A program made the translations under genes and the position numbers. Shown piece after piece: positions 8,377-16,253 of a DNA stretch of 64,000 bases (within the stretch, counting starts at the first letter, position 1; each line of letters begins with the position of its first letter). The stretch is from Sinorhizobium chiapasense (GTDB lineage Bacteria; Pseudomonadota; Alphaproteobacteria; Rhizobiales; Rhizobiaceae). Below the pieces are notes generated by a model. The model did no database searches. It saw nothing but the letters and a program-made list of their open reading frames with translations, and was not told the DNA's origin. Location of the stretch: the NCBI RefSeq assembly GCF_036488675.1, contig NZ_CP133152.1:1240001-1304000 (forward strand), written 5' to 3'.

Positions 8377-8437
8377 TTACTTCCGACGTCGACCATGCGA
8401 CGGAAGCGCAGATTTATCGAGAGAGGGACATTCTCAA

Positions 8438-9469
8438 ATGACAGAACACAAGACCTTCCGGCGTTTGATCCAGTCGGCGGTGGCCGCTACCTTCCTTACA
8501 ACGACCTTGCTAGCGAGCATCGCCCAAGCTGGTCCTACCCTGGACAAGATCAACCAGCGCGGTGCGATCAAGGTCGGCGTCGGCACGACGCCCGGCTTCT
8601 TTGCGCCGGACAGCAACGGCAAGTGGCAAGGCTTCTTCATCGATTACGGCCGCGCGCTCTCCATCGCCGTGTTCGGAACGCCGGACAAGGTGGAGTTTAC
8701 GAGCTCGTCGCCGCAGCAGCGCCTGCCGGCACTCCAGAGCGGCGAATTCGATATCCTGCTCTCAGGAGTGACGGTCACCGCAACGCGCGCCTTCAAGCTC
8801 GGCTTCCACTTCGGTCCGACGATCTTTTATGACGGCCAGGGTATCCTCGTCCGCAAGGATCTCGGCGTCACGAAAGCTGCCGATCTCGACGGGGCGACCA
8901 TCGGCGCACAGAGCGGCACGACGGGCGAGCTGAACGTCGCCGACTTCTTCCGCAAGACGGGCAAGACCTTCACGGCTGTCACCATTGAAGACACGGGGCA
9001 ATTCATCGACGCGCTGGAGTCCGGCCGCGTTGATGCTATCACGCAGGATTCTTCCGATCTGGTCGGTAAGCGCACGCAGCTGAAGAATCCCGATGATTAC
9101 GTGCTTCTGCCCGAGCGCCTTTCCAAGGAGCCGCTCGCGCCGGCAATCGCCGGCGGCGACGATCGTTGGCTCGAACTGGTGAACTGGACGGTGAATGCCA
9201 CCATCCAGGCGGAGGAATGGGGTATCACCTCTGCAAACGTCGACGAGTTCCTGGAGTCGGAGGACCCGGCCATCCAGCGCTTCCTCGGTGTCGACAGCTC
9301 CTTCGGCGAAGCCCTCGGACTTAACCCAAAGTGGGCCTACAACATCATCAAGACCGTCGGCAACTACGGTGAGATCTTTGATCGGCATCTGAAGCCGCTC
9401 GGATGGGAGCGTGGCTACAATAAGCTGTGGAGCAATGGCGGCCTGCTGTACTCGCCGCCCTTCCGCTGA
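8438..9469 (+). CDS. Amino-acid ABC transporter substrate-binding protein (family 3)
   Basis: A 343-residue periplasmic binding protein. It has an N-terminal signal peptide (hydrophobic core about 12-28, cleavage near AQA-G at 31-32), then the family 3 pattern: LDKINQRGAIKVGVGTTPGF, GFFIDYGRALSIAVFG, FDILLSGVTVTATRAFKLGF. Size and pattern resemble AapJ/BztA-type general amino-acid binding proteins of rhizobia. The permease genes follow with overlapping codons. The location among sulfur-metabolism genes and the AT-rich element upstream suggest a sulfur-containing amino acid as ligand; this is inference. Confidence 0.9.
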   Translation: MTEHKTFRRLIQSAVAATFLTTTLLASIAQAGPTLDKINQRGAIKVGVGTTPGFFAPDSNGKWQGFFIDYGRALSIAVFGTPDKVEFTSSSPQQRLPALQSGEFDILLSGVTVTATRAFKLGFHFGPTIFYDGQGILVRKDLGVTKAADLDGATIGAQSGTTGELNVADFFRKTGKTFTAVTIEDTGQFIDALESGRVDAITQDSSDLVGKRTQLKNPDDYVLLPERLSKEPLAPAIAGGDDRWLELVNWTVNATIQAEEWGITSANVDEFLESEDPAIQRFLGVDSSFGEALGLNPKWAYNIIKTVGNYGEIFDRHLKPLGWERGYNKLWSNGGLLYSPPFR

Positions 9470-10665
9470 TGGCCCACAACCCCATGTCACTGACGCTTCC
9501 GCTGGGCCCTGAACGGCCCGGCGCTTTGCAGAAATTGCGCCTGTGGTGGGGCAGCTGGCCGCTCGGCCAGCTCGCCTTCCTGGCTATTTTCGGTCTACTG
9601 GCTGCGCTGTTTGCCCACAATGTGCTGCAGACCATGGCCCGTATCGGCGTCCTGCCCGGCTTTGAGTTTCTCTCAAGCTCAGCAAACTTTGAGATCGGTG
9701 AAAGCCTCGTCGCCTTCAGGGCCGGCGACACCTATCTCAGAGCCATATTCGCGGGGCTGATCAACACGCTCGAAGTCTCCCTCTTCGGCTGTCTCCTTGC
9801 TACCATTTTCGGAGGAGCCATCGGGGTTGCCGGTCTTTCGGGCAATCTGCTGCTGTCGCAGCTCGTTCGCTGGTTCATCGAAATCACCCGCAATACGCCA
9901 CTTCTGCTTCAGCTCTTCTTCTGGATCTCGCTCGCCAAGGCCCTGCCAGCGCCGCGCCAGGCTTCGCCGCTCCTTGGAGCGGTTTACCTGACCAATCGCG
10001 GTGTCTACCTGCCGTCGCTTTCTTTGGAAGGCGGCCCTCTCGGGCTTGTCGCAGCACTGGCGCTCGCTGGCATGGCGGCTTGGGTTGTGATGCTTGTGTT
10101 GTCCAGGTTGGAGCGGCTCACCGTCCGCACAGGTGCGGGCGCCGCCGCCCTGGTGTTCGCCGCCACGCTCCTGTTGCTCTTCTTCTCCGGTGCGCGCCCG
10201 GTCGCCGAGGCGCCGGCACTTGCTGGCTTCAACATCCGCGAAGGGCTCAATCTTTCGCCCGAATTTGCCGCATTGCTGACCGGCCTCGTCGTGAAGTTCT
10301 CCGCGCTGATTGCCGAGATCGTCCGCGCCGGCATCCAGTCGGTGGGCATCGGCCAGTGGGAGGCCGCCCGCGCGCTCGGTCTGCACAATGGCCAGATCAT
10401 CCGCCTCGTCGTGCTACCGCAGGCACTGCGGGTGATCACGCCGTTGACGACGTCGAGCTATCTCGACCTCACCAAGGATTCGAGCTTGGCTGTCGCAATC
10501 GGCTTTCCGGACCTCGTCAGCATCGTCAACACCACCGCCAACACAACGGGACAATCCATGGAGGCGCTGATGATCATGATCGCCGCATTCCTCACCATTA
10601 ACCTCTCCCTTTCGGCCCTGATGAGCGCTTACAACAACCGAATCGCATTGAGGGGAATAGCATGA
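9469..10665 (+). CDS. Amino-acid ABC transporter permease (AapQ-like)
   Basis: A 398-residue integral membrane protein. The ATG at 9469 overlaps the binding-protein stop (TGATG) and is chosen over an upstream start inside that gene. Features of the AapQ/BztB branch are visible: a long N-terminal extension, RWFIEITRNTPLLLQLFFW near 139-157, a large middle insertion, and the ATPase-coupling loop QWEAARALGLHNGQIIRLVV near 295-315. It forms a heterodimer with the next gene product. Fluctuation from the family norm: none seen in size or motifs. Confidence 0.9.
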   Translation: MAHNPMSLTLPLGPERPGALQKLRLWWGSWPLGQLAFLAIFGLLAALFAHNVLQTMARIGVLPGFEFLSSSANFEIGESLVAFRAGDTYLRAIFAGLINTLEVSLFGCLLATIFGGAIGVAGLSGNLLLSQLVRWFIEITRNTPLLLQLFFWISLAKALPAPRQASPLLGAVYLTNRGVYLPSLSLEGGPLGLVAALALAGMAAWVVMLVLSRLERLTVRTGAGAAALVFAATLLLLFFSGARPVAEAPALAGFNIREGLNLSPEFAALLTGLVVKFSALIAEIVRAGIQSVGIGQWEAARALGLHNGQIIRLVVLPQALRVITPLTTSSYLDLTKDSSLAVAIGFPDLVSIVNTTANTTGQSMEALMIMIAAFLTINLSLSALMSAYNNRIALRGIA

Positions 10666-11744
10666 CGGGCATCGCTCACCCGCACAGCGGCCTTACTGGC
10701 AGGATAAGAGGCCTTGCGATCCTGTTGCAAACCGGTCTGTTTGGCACCCGCGCCAATACGATGATCACCTTGGCGACGCTGATCTTGTTGTTCCAAGTGG
10801 TACCGCCATTGTTCCGCTGGGCCGTTCTCGACGCGACCTTCTCCAGTACGGGCGATGCCTGCTCTCGGCAGGGGGCGTGCTGGGCCTTCGTCGCCGCCAA
10901 GTTGCGCTTCATCCTCTTCGCCTTCTACCCACCGGACCTGCAGTGGCGGCCCGCGCTGGTGATCCTGATCCTGGCGGCGGTCCTGACGGCGAGCGCACTT
11001 CCTCGCTTCTGGGGTCGCGCGCTTCTTGTCGCCTGGCCGCTTGCGGTGCTTGCCTGCTGGCTCCTCATGAACGGCTTCCTCACCACGGCACCGGTACCCT
11101 CCAACCAATGGGGCGGCTTGCCGGTCACCCTGTTCGTCTGGGCCGGCTGCTTCGCCGCAGCAACACCGATCGCCGTCGTGCTGGCGCTGGCGCGACGGTC
11201 GAAACTGGGTGGAATGCGCACGTTCTCCGTCGTCTATATCGAGGTCATGCGCGGCACGCCGATGGTGGGCATTCTCTATGTTGCCATGCTGATCCTGCCG
11301 ATGGCGATGCCGGCCAGCCTCTCCTTCGACAAGATGCTGCGCGCCATCATCATGATAACGCTTTTCTGGGCCGCCTATATCGCCGAGGTCATCCGGGCCG
11401 GCCTTCAGGCAATTCCACCCGGTCAGGTGGAGGCGGCAACCGCGCTTGGGCTCGGGTACTGGCGCACGCAGCGCCTTATCATCCTGCCGCAGGCACTCAG
11501 GATCGTTATCCCGGGCATGGTCAACCTCGCCATTGGCTTTCTTCTGGCAACATCGCTGCTTGCGGTTATCGGCATCTTCGATCTCCTCAATGCCGCACGC
11601 GCGTCCGCGACCGATCCCAACTGGCTCGGCTTCTACAATGAAGCCTATCTGGTCGTGGCCATCGTCTATTTCGTCATCTGCTTCGGGGCATCTCGTTACA
11701 GCCAATGGTTGGAGCAGCGCCTGGCCGCTGGTGAGCGAAGGTAA
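10662..11744 (+). CDS. Amino-acid ABC transporter permease (AapM-like)
   Basis: A 360-residue membrane protein of the AapM/BztC type. It starts in an ATGA overlap with the first permease. The conserved family 3 permease segment YIEVMRGTPMVGILYVAML is present near 189-207 and the coupling loop VEAATALGLGYWRTQRLIIL near 257-276. AapJQMP operons normally end with the ATPase gene aapP, but none follows here; the next gene is on the opposite strand. The transporter must borrow an ATPase, perhaps the fused one at the left edge or another chromosomal copy. Confidence 0.9.
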   Translation: MTGIAHPHSGLTGRIRGLAILLQTGLFGTRANTMITLATLILLFQVVPPLFRWAVLDATFSSTGDACSRQGACWAFVAAKLRFILFAFYPPDLQWRPALVILILAAVLTASALPRFWGRALLVAWPLAVLACWLLMNGFLTTAPVPSNQWGGLPVTLFVWAGCFAAATPIAVVLALARRSKLGGMRTFSVVYIEVMRGTPMVGILYVAMLILPMAMPASLSFDKMLRAIIMITLFWAAYIAEVIRAGLQAIPPGQVEAATALGLGYWRTQRLIILPQALRIVIPGMVNLAIGFLLATSLLAVIGIFDLLNAARASATDPNWLGFYNEAYLVVAIVYFVICFGASRYSQWLEQRLAAGERR

Positions 11745-12201
11745 ATGCCCATCAAACGTCTCGTCGGGGTCAACGCGCGGCCTCCCGGATTTTGAATGGA
11801 TCTCAACATCGTCTTGGGCGGCAGCAGACAGGAGCCCGCCGGCGTTTTCTGCCCTCATGGCGAATGCCATGATCACGCCAGCGAGTTGTTCCAGGTCTTC
11901 AAAGAGCTGATCGAGATGGGCATATCCAGTCTTGACGGCAAGTACATCAAGGCATCAACGCCCAACTTGGCCTGCCTCTGGTCCAGCAGCCCAGACACCC
12001 TCCACTTCGGCGGCTCGACCATTGGCGGCGGCGGCCGTGGCGGCTTCAAGGCAGCCGCATCACTTGGAACCGTCGACCGTGCGAATGTGCGTCAGGACAA
12101 TTCATTGAACGATTTGCGCGCATGCACTTTTTCTGCAGTGCCCGCATTCGTGTCCGAGGATAGCGAGGGGCGCCATCTCGACTTTGGGGATGGCGCGGTC
12201 G
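11745..12201. other. Gap where an ATPase gene would be expected; no convincing gene
   Basis: These 457 bases lie between the AapM-like permease and the convergent ssuB gene. A plus-strand frame from 11796 stays open into ssuB, but it has no Walker motif or any other known domain, and it is antisense to ssuB in its second half. Minus-strand frames are equally unremarkable. I see no trace of an aapP-like ATPase, so a clean deletion or original absence is more likely than recent decay. Confidence 0.5.
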
Positions 12202-12957
12202 TCACACCGCTTCTAGGATGCGCCGCTGGAGGTCGACGGCCAGCGGATCGGCGAGTTCTCGCCGCGGACGGTCGAGATCGATATCTGTATCGAGCGCGAT
12301 CGCACCCTCGCGCAGGACGACGACGCGATCGGCAAGCGCGACGGCTTCCGCAACGTCGTGCGTGATCAGGACGGTGGTGAACCTGCGGTCGCCCCAGATC
12401 TGCTCGAGGAGGCGATGCATCTCGATGCGCGTCAACGCATCGAGTGCACCAAAGGGTTCATCGAGCAGTAGGATCTGCGGCTCGCTGACAAGAGCCCGCG
12501 CGAGCGCCACGCGCTGTCGCTGGCCGCCGGAGAGCACGGTTGGCCAATCGTTCTCGCGACCTTCCAAGCCAACGTCGACGAGCGTGCGGCGCGCCGTTTC
12601 CTGCCAGTTTGGGCCGCGTGCGATACCGACATTCTCGATGACACGCTGCCAGGGAACCAGGCGGGCCTCCTGGAAGAGCAGGCGCACGAACGGATTGAGG
12701 CGTTCGACGTTGCGTCCACCGATGGTCACGCGTCCGCTGCTTGCCGTGTCGAGCCCGGCGATCAGTCGCATAAGCGTCGACTTGCCGCCGCCGGACCTGC
12801 CCACGACGGCCAGAAACTGGCCGGCCGGGACCTCGAGATTGAAATTGCGAAGAACGTTAAGTGTGCCGAACGACTTTTCAATCCGTGAGAGCGAGATCGG
12901 CAGGCCGCCGGCGGTGGCCACCTCGTCCGGTGGAAGGGCAAATTCTACGGCACTCAT
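12202..12957 (-). CDS. ssuB: Aliphatic sulfonate ABC transporter ATP-binding protein SsuB
   Basis: A 251-residue ABC ATPase of the nitrate/sulfonate/taurine group. Walker A GRSGGGKST near 53-61, Q-loop FQEARLVPWQ near 95-104, signature LSGGQRQR near 142-149, Walker B ILLLDEPFGALDA near 162-174, H-loop ITHD. The short FQEARLLPW-type Q-loop is characteristic of SsuB/TauB. Its start overlaps the stop of ssuC (ATGA). Last gene of an ssuA-ssuC-ssuB operon. No ssuD or ssuE gene adjoins; the LLM enzymes elsewhere in the block may not be SsuD equivalents. Confidence 0.92.
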   Translation of the reverse strand: MSAVEFALPPDEVATAGGLPISLSRIEKSFGTLNVLRNFNLEVPAGQFLAVVGRSGGGKSTLMRLIAGLDTASSGRVTIGGRNVERLNPFVRLLFQEARLVPWQRVIENVGIARGPNWQETARRTLVDVGLEGRENDWPTVLSGGQRQRVALARALVSEPQILLLDEPFGALDALTRIEMHRLLEQIWGDRRFTTVLITHDVAEAVALADRVVVLREGAIALDTDIDLDRPRRELADPLAVDLQRRILEAV

Positions 12958-13790
12958 CGATGGGCCTCTTCCTTCGACTGGTAAGCGGGATGCCAGACGA
13001 GCACACGCCTCTCGATCGCCCGGGTCACTACGTCTGCGATCTTGCCGAGCAGGGCGTAGACGATGATGCCGAGCAACACGACGTCAGTCTGCAGAAACTC
13101 TCGCGCATTCATGGTCATGTAGCCGATGCCGTTCGTCGCCGAGATCGTTTCGGCGACGATGAGCGTGAGCCACATAAAACCGAGCGCGTAGCGCAGGCCG
13201 ACAAGGATCGAGGGCAACGCGCCGGGCAAGATGATGCGCTGGATGAGCGCCTTGCGATCAAGGCCATAGACCGACGCCATCTCGACCAATTGGGGGTCGA
13301 TCGTGCGCACACCGTGGAAGGTGTTGATGTAGATCGGGAAGAACACGCCGATTGCCACGAGGAAGATCTTCGCCGTCTCGTCGATGCCGAACCAGAGGAT
13401 GACGAGCGGGATCAATGCCAGATGCGGAACATTGCGCACCATCTGCAGGGTACTGTCAAACAATGTTTCCGCGGGCTTCCAGAGGCCGTTCAACACGCCC
13501 GCGATGAAGCCGAGACCGCCGCCGATCGCAAGGCCAATGAAAGCGCGCTGGGTGGAAGCAAGCGTGTGATAGAGGAGCGAGCCGTCAAGCAGCACGCGCC
13601 AGAAGGCGGCGGCTATCGTGGTCGGCGCCGGCATCAGTCGCGCGGTGACAAGACCCGTTCGCGCGGCGATTTCCCAGACGATCAGCAGGACAATGGGAAG
13701 AGCCCAAGGCGCCAACGCGCTCCTCAGGCCCTTGAGATTGGGTCTACGAATTTCGCCGGCAGCGAAACCGGCTACCGACGTTTCCGCCAT
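12954..13790 (-). CDS. ssuC: Aliphatic sulfonate ABC transporter permease SsuC
   Basis: A 278-residue permease of the binding-protein-dependent type with about six membrane segments. The family coupling loop is visible as VYGLDRKALIQRIILPGALP near 173-192, with PILLVILWFGIDE-like LIPLVILWFGIDETAKIF upstream. Start codon overlaps the ssuA stop by sharing one base (TGATG). It forms the membrane pore for sulfonates delivered by SsuA. Confidence 0.92.
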   Translation of the reverse strand: MAETSVAGFAAGEIRRPNLKGLRSALAPWALPIVLLIVWEIAARTGLVTARLMPAPTTIAAAFWRVLLDGSLLYHTLASTQRAFIGLAIGGGLGFIAGVLNGLWKPAETLFDSTLQMVRNVPHLALIPLVILWFGIDETAKIFLVAIGVFFPIYINTFHGVRTIDPQLVEMASVYGLDRKALIQRIILPGALPSILVGLRYALGFMWLTLIVAETISATNGIGYMTMNAREFLQTDVVLLGIIVYALLGKIADVVTRAIERRVLVWHPAYQSKEEAHR

Positions 13791-14743
13791 CAGGCACCGC
13801 CTTTGCGCACGACGTCCGCAATCGAGATCTTGTTCGGGATGAGGCCGAGATCGAAGAAGCTGTCAGCGATCGCCTGCTGCTGCGTGACGACGCCATTGTC
13901 GATGGCCTTGACGCCATAGGACTGGCGCTCCAGCGCGATGGCAAGCACGTCTTCCGGAATCCCGACGGAAGGCGCGAGTTCAGCTGCCGCCGCCGCGGTG
14001 TTCGCCTTCGCCCACTGGTCGATTTCCGCAACCGCTTCGATCACGACATCGACGGCTTGTGCATGATTGTCCACGAACGTCTTGGCACCGAGATAGAACT
14101 GGTGGTTCGGAACAATGCCCTCTCCATTGCGCAGCTCACGAGCTTCGATCGCCACTTCCGCGGCCGCCTGGAAGGGGTCCCAGATGACCCAGGCATCAAC
14201 GGCACCACGCTCGAAGGCGGCACGCGCATCGGCCGGTGGCAGGAAGGTGGTCTTGATGTCGCTGTACTGGAGACCCGCCTCTTCGAGTGCTTTCACGAGC
14301 AGAAAGTGGACGTTCGAGCCCTTGTTGAGCGCGACGCTCTTGCCCTTCAGGTCGGCGACGGACTTGATTGGGCTGTCCTTCGGCACGAGGATGGCTTCAC
14401 CCCGCGGGGCCGGCGGCTCATGCGCGACGTAGATGAGCGGCGCGCCGGCGGCCTGCGCAAAGATCGGAGGGGTTTCGCCAGTGGTGCCGAAATCTACCGC
14501 CCCGACGTTCAGCGCCTCGAGCAGCTGCGGACCGGCAGGGAACTCCGTCCAGGTCACCGTATAGCCGATCTTCTCTAGCTTCTGCTCGAGAAGACCCTTG
14601 CCCTTGAGAAGCACGAGCGTGCCGTATTTCTGATAGCCGATGCGGACCACCTTGTCAGAGGCGGCGGTCGGACCGACCTTCAGAAGTGGCAGCGCCAACG
14701 ATGCTGCAACTGTAGCCGAGAACTGGCGTCTAGTAATCTTCAT
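13790..14743 (-). CDS. ssuA: Aliphatic sulfonate ABC transporter substrate-binding protein SsuA
   Basis: About 317 residues. I prefer the ATG at 14743 because GGGGGA precedes it at good spacing; it gives the N-terminus MKITRRQFSATVAASLALP, whose TRRQF motif and hydrophobic stretch look like a Tat signal peptide. The mature part has the SsuA pattern VRIGYQKYGTLVLLKGKGLL and the segment VDFGTTGETPPIFAQAAGAP, followed by LKGKSVALNKGSNVHFLL. An AT-rich element lies 25-55 bases upstream. The gene heads the ssuACB operon. Confidence 0.92.
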   Translation of the reverse strand: MKITRRQFSATVAASLALPLLKVGPTAASDKVVRIGYQKYGTLVLLKGKGLLEQKLEKIGYTVTWTEFPAGPQLLEALNVGAVDFGTTGETPPIFAQAAGAPLIYVAHEPPAPRGEAILVPKDSPIKSVADLKGKSVALNKGSNVHFLLVKALEEAGLQYSDIKTTFLPPADARAAFERGAVDAWVIWDPFQAAAEVAIEARELRNGEGIVPNHQFYLGAKTFVDNHAQAVDVVIEAVAEIDQWAKANTAAAAAELAPSVGIPEDVLAIALERQSYGVKAIDNGVVTQQQAIADSFFDLGLIPNKISIADVVRKGGA

Positions 14744-15055
14744 TTGCATCCCCCAAAGCATCAGACGATATTAGAACATATAATCTATAGATTTTTAGCG
14801 CAATTCGAGGGCATGCGTTCTAACCTCGATCGGCATATTGGTTTTTCGTGCTAATGTTTGCCTTTTCACGTGCGTCTGACCGCTGTGGCAAACGGCCGTT
14901 GAGATGTGGCTGATGAGCGACCGGAAGCCACCATCCCTGGTCGGCCTCGCTACCAGGGTCGGATTTTATATTGGTCCTCCGTGGACCTGTCTCACGTCGA
15001 CTTGAGATCAGACGCCTGCCAATAGCAAAGTTGTCGGGTCCGCCCGTGCTTACGC
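14744..15055. other. Promoter region of ssuACB; otherwise no gene seen
   Basis: These 312 bases contain the AT-rich element D close to ssuA and then about 250 bases with no supported ORF, up to the stop of the desaturase gene. Confidence 0.55.
14770..14798. promoter_or_regulatory. AT-rich element D with perfect palindrome (ssuA promoter)
   Basis: Contains the 12-base perfect palindrome AATCTATAGATT, preceded by TTAGAACATAT. It matches element A in AACAT, CTAT-GATT and TTTTAG blocks. It lies 27-55 bases upstream of the chosen ssuA start. Confidence 0.55.
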
Positions 15056-16012
15056 TCAATCAAGATCAAGAGGCTCTCTGTGCAAGGGATGGCGGGGGTC
15101 GTCGTGTGGCTGCAGCAGGAAACGCCGCGCTATATCCCAATAACCGTCATAGACAAGGCCGCCGTTGGCGGCGACGAGAAAGTCCCTGTGACGCCGGTAA
15201 AGAAACGGGACATGGTACCATGGCACTCCAGGCCGCTTGTGGTGCAGGACGTGCAGGTTGTTGTAGAGAAACAGCAGCCCGAGGAGCGGACTGTTTTCAA
15301 CAACCGCGGTACGCTCGTCGTGGCAGTCAGCATACCGGTGCTCGGCATAGGAGCGCAGTCTGGTGAGCGCCGCACCGATATAGACGAAGCCGAAGAGATA
15401 GAGCCAGAGCGGCATCTTGGAGACCCACACCACCCAGAAGAGGACGGCAGCCACGCCGAGGGCATGTCTCGCCCAGAGCGCAGCCCGATGTCGGTCGCCC
15501 TTGGCGACCAAGGCGATCTCCTGCGCCAGGAAGCTAAGGATCATGATGAGAGGTCCGAGCGTCAACCTTCCAAGAAGAGTGGCGTTCCAAGCCGCCAAGC
15601 GCCGGCCGAGGCGTCCCATGTGCTCCCATGCAGCCTGCGTGAAATAGGATGATTCCGGGTCTTCGATCGGGTCGGTCAGATGCTCGTCCCGGTGATGCGT
15701 CAGATGGCCTTCCCGATAGATCGCATAGGGCAACCAGAGAGACAAAGGCGGCCAGCCGATCGCGTCGTTGATGAGGCGGCTGCGGGTGGGATGGCCATGA
15801 ATGACCTCGTGCTGGAGCGACCCGTGCCAGGCGATCAGCCAGCCGCCGAGAGCGATCACGACCAGGAGCGGCAGCGATTGCCAGAACCAGGTGACGGCGA
15901 AAAAGCTGCCGTAGATGACGATCACAAGCGCCACGGTTTGCCATTCGACGCGGGCGGTAGCAGAGAGAGCGGATTGTGGAGGAAGAGCGTCGGCCGATGG
16001 GCGGTTGGACAT
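15056..16012 (-). CDS. Membrane fatty-acid desaturase-type protein
   Basis: A 318-residue integral membrane di-iron protein. The three histidine boxes are visible: HGSLQHEVIHGH near 63-74, HLTHHRDEH near 103-111 and HVLHHKRPGVPWYH near 251-264 (with an extra NNLHVLHH context). Hydrophobic segments precede and follow the first two boxes. The family includes fatty-acid desaturases, hydroxylases and alkane-type oxygenases, so the reaction cannot be fixed. It sits alone on the minus strand between ssuACB and the divergent peptide-transporter operon. No link to sulfur use is evident from the protein itself. Confidence 0.85.
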   Translation of the reverse strand: MSNRPSADALPPQSALSATARVEWQTVALVIVIYGSFFAVTWFWQSLPLLVVIALGGWLIAWHGSLQHEVIHGHPTRSRLINDAIGWPPLSLWLPYAIYREGHLTHHRDEHLTDPIEDPESSYFTQAAWEHMGRLGRRLAAWNATLLGRLTLGPLIMILSFLAQEIALVAKGDRHRAALWARHALGVAAVLFWVVWVSKMPLWLYLFGFVYIGAALTRLRSYAEHRYADCHDERTAVVENSPLLGLLFLYNNLHVLHHKRPGVPWYHVPFLYRRHRDFLVAANGGLVYDGYWDIARRFLLQPHDDPRHPLHREPLDLD

Positions 16013-16150
16013 GAGGCGGGTCCCGGCAATGCAAAAAAGCGATAGATTTCAAACGCCAATATAGAAGCGCACCGCCTCAAGCCGCGCCGCATGGCTTTGC
16101 GGGAGAGCCCCGAAAAAGGGAAAACTGGTTGTGCCAAGAGGCATGGCGGT

Positions 16151-16184
16151 AAAATATCTATTCTATCAAATTCATATACTATTG
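16151..16184. promoter_or_regulatory. AT-rich element E (peptide-transporter promoter)
   Basis: Contains ATATCTATTCTATCAAATTC followed by ATATACTATT. The TATC-AAATTCAT part resembles the ATCATAAAATCCAT core of elements A and B, more loosely than the other copies. It lies 70-100 bases upstream of the binding-protein gene at 16254. Confidence 0.4.
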
Positions 16185-16253
16185 GCTTTAATGTCTCCAT
16201 CGAATTGGCGAGACCCTGCCCTCGGCCGGGTACACAATCCCGGAGGATATTCC

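Larger units (their letters stand above)
7914..8437. other. Divergent promoter region between dioxygenase and binding-protein genes
   Basis: These 524 bases hold two AT-rich elements (described separately), each positioned for one of the divergent genes. No ORF between them has a recognisable domain. Confidence 0.6.

Noticed and set aside
10629..11876. An open frame of 415 codons on the minus strand
   Set aside because: Antisense to the AapM-like permease, which has the coupling loop and membrane segments.
11796..12365. Possible rightward gene in the gap after the AapM-like permease
   Set aside because: No known domain, no good ribosome site, and its second half is antisense to ssuB.
12202..14743. 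tauABC (taurine) instead of ssuABC
   Set aside because: No tauD-type dioxygenase is co-transcribed and the binding protein follows the SsuA pattern; taurine transport cannot be excluded but is less likely.
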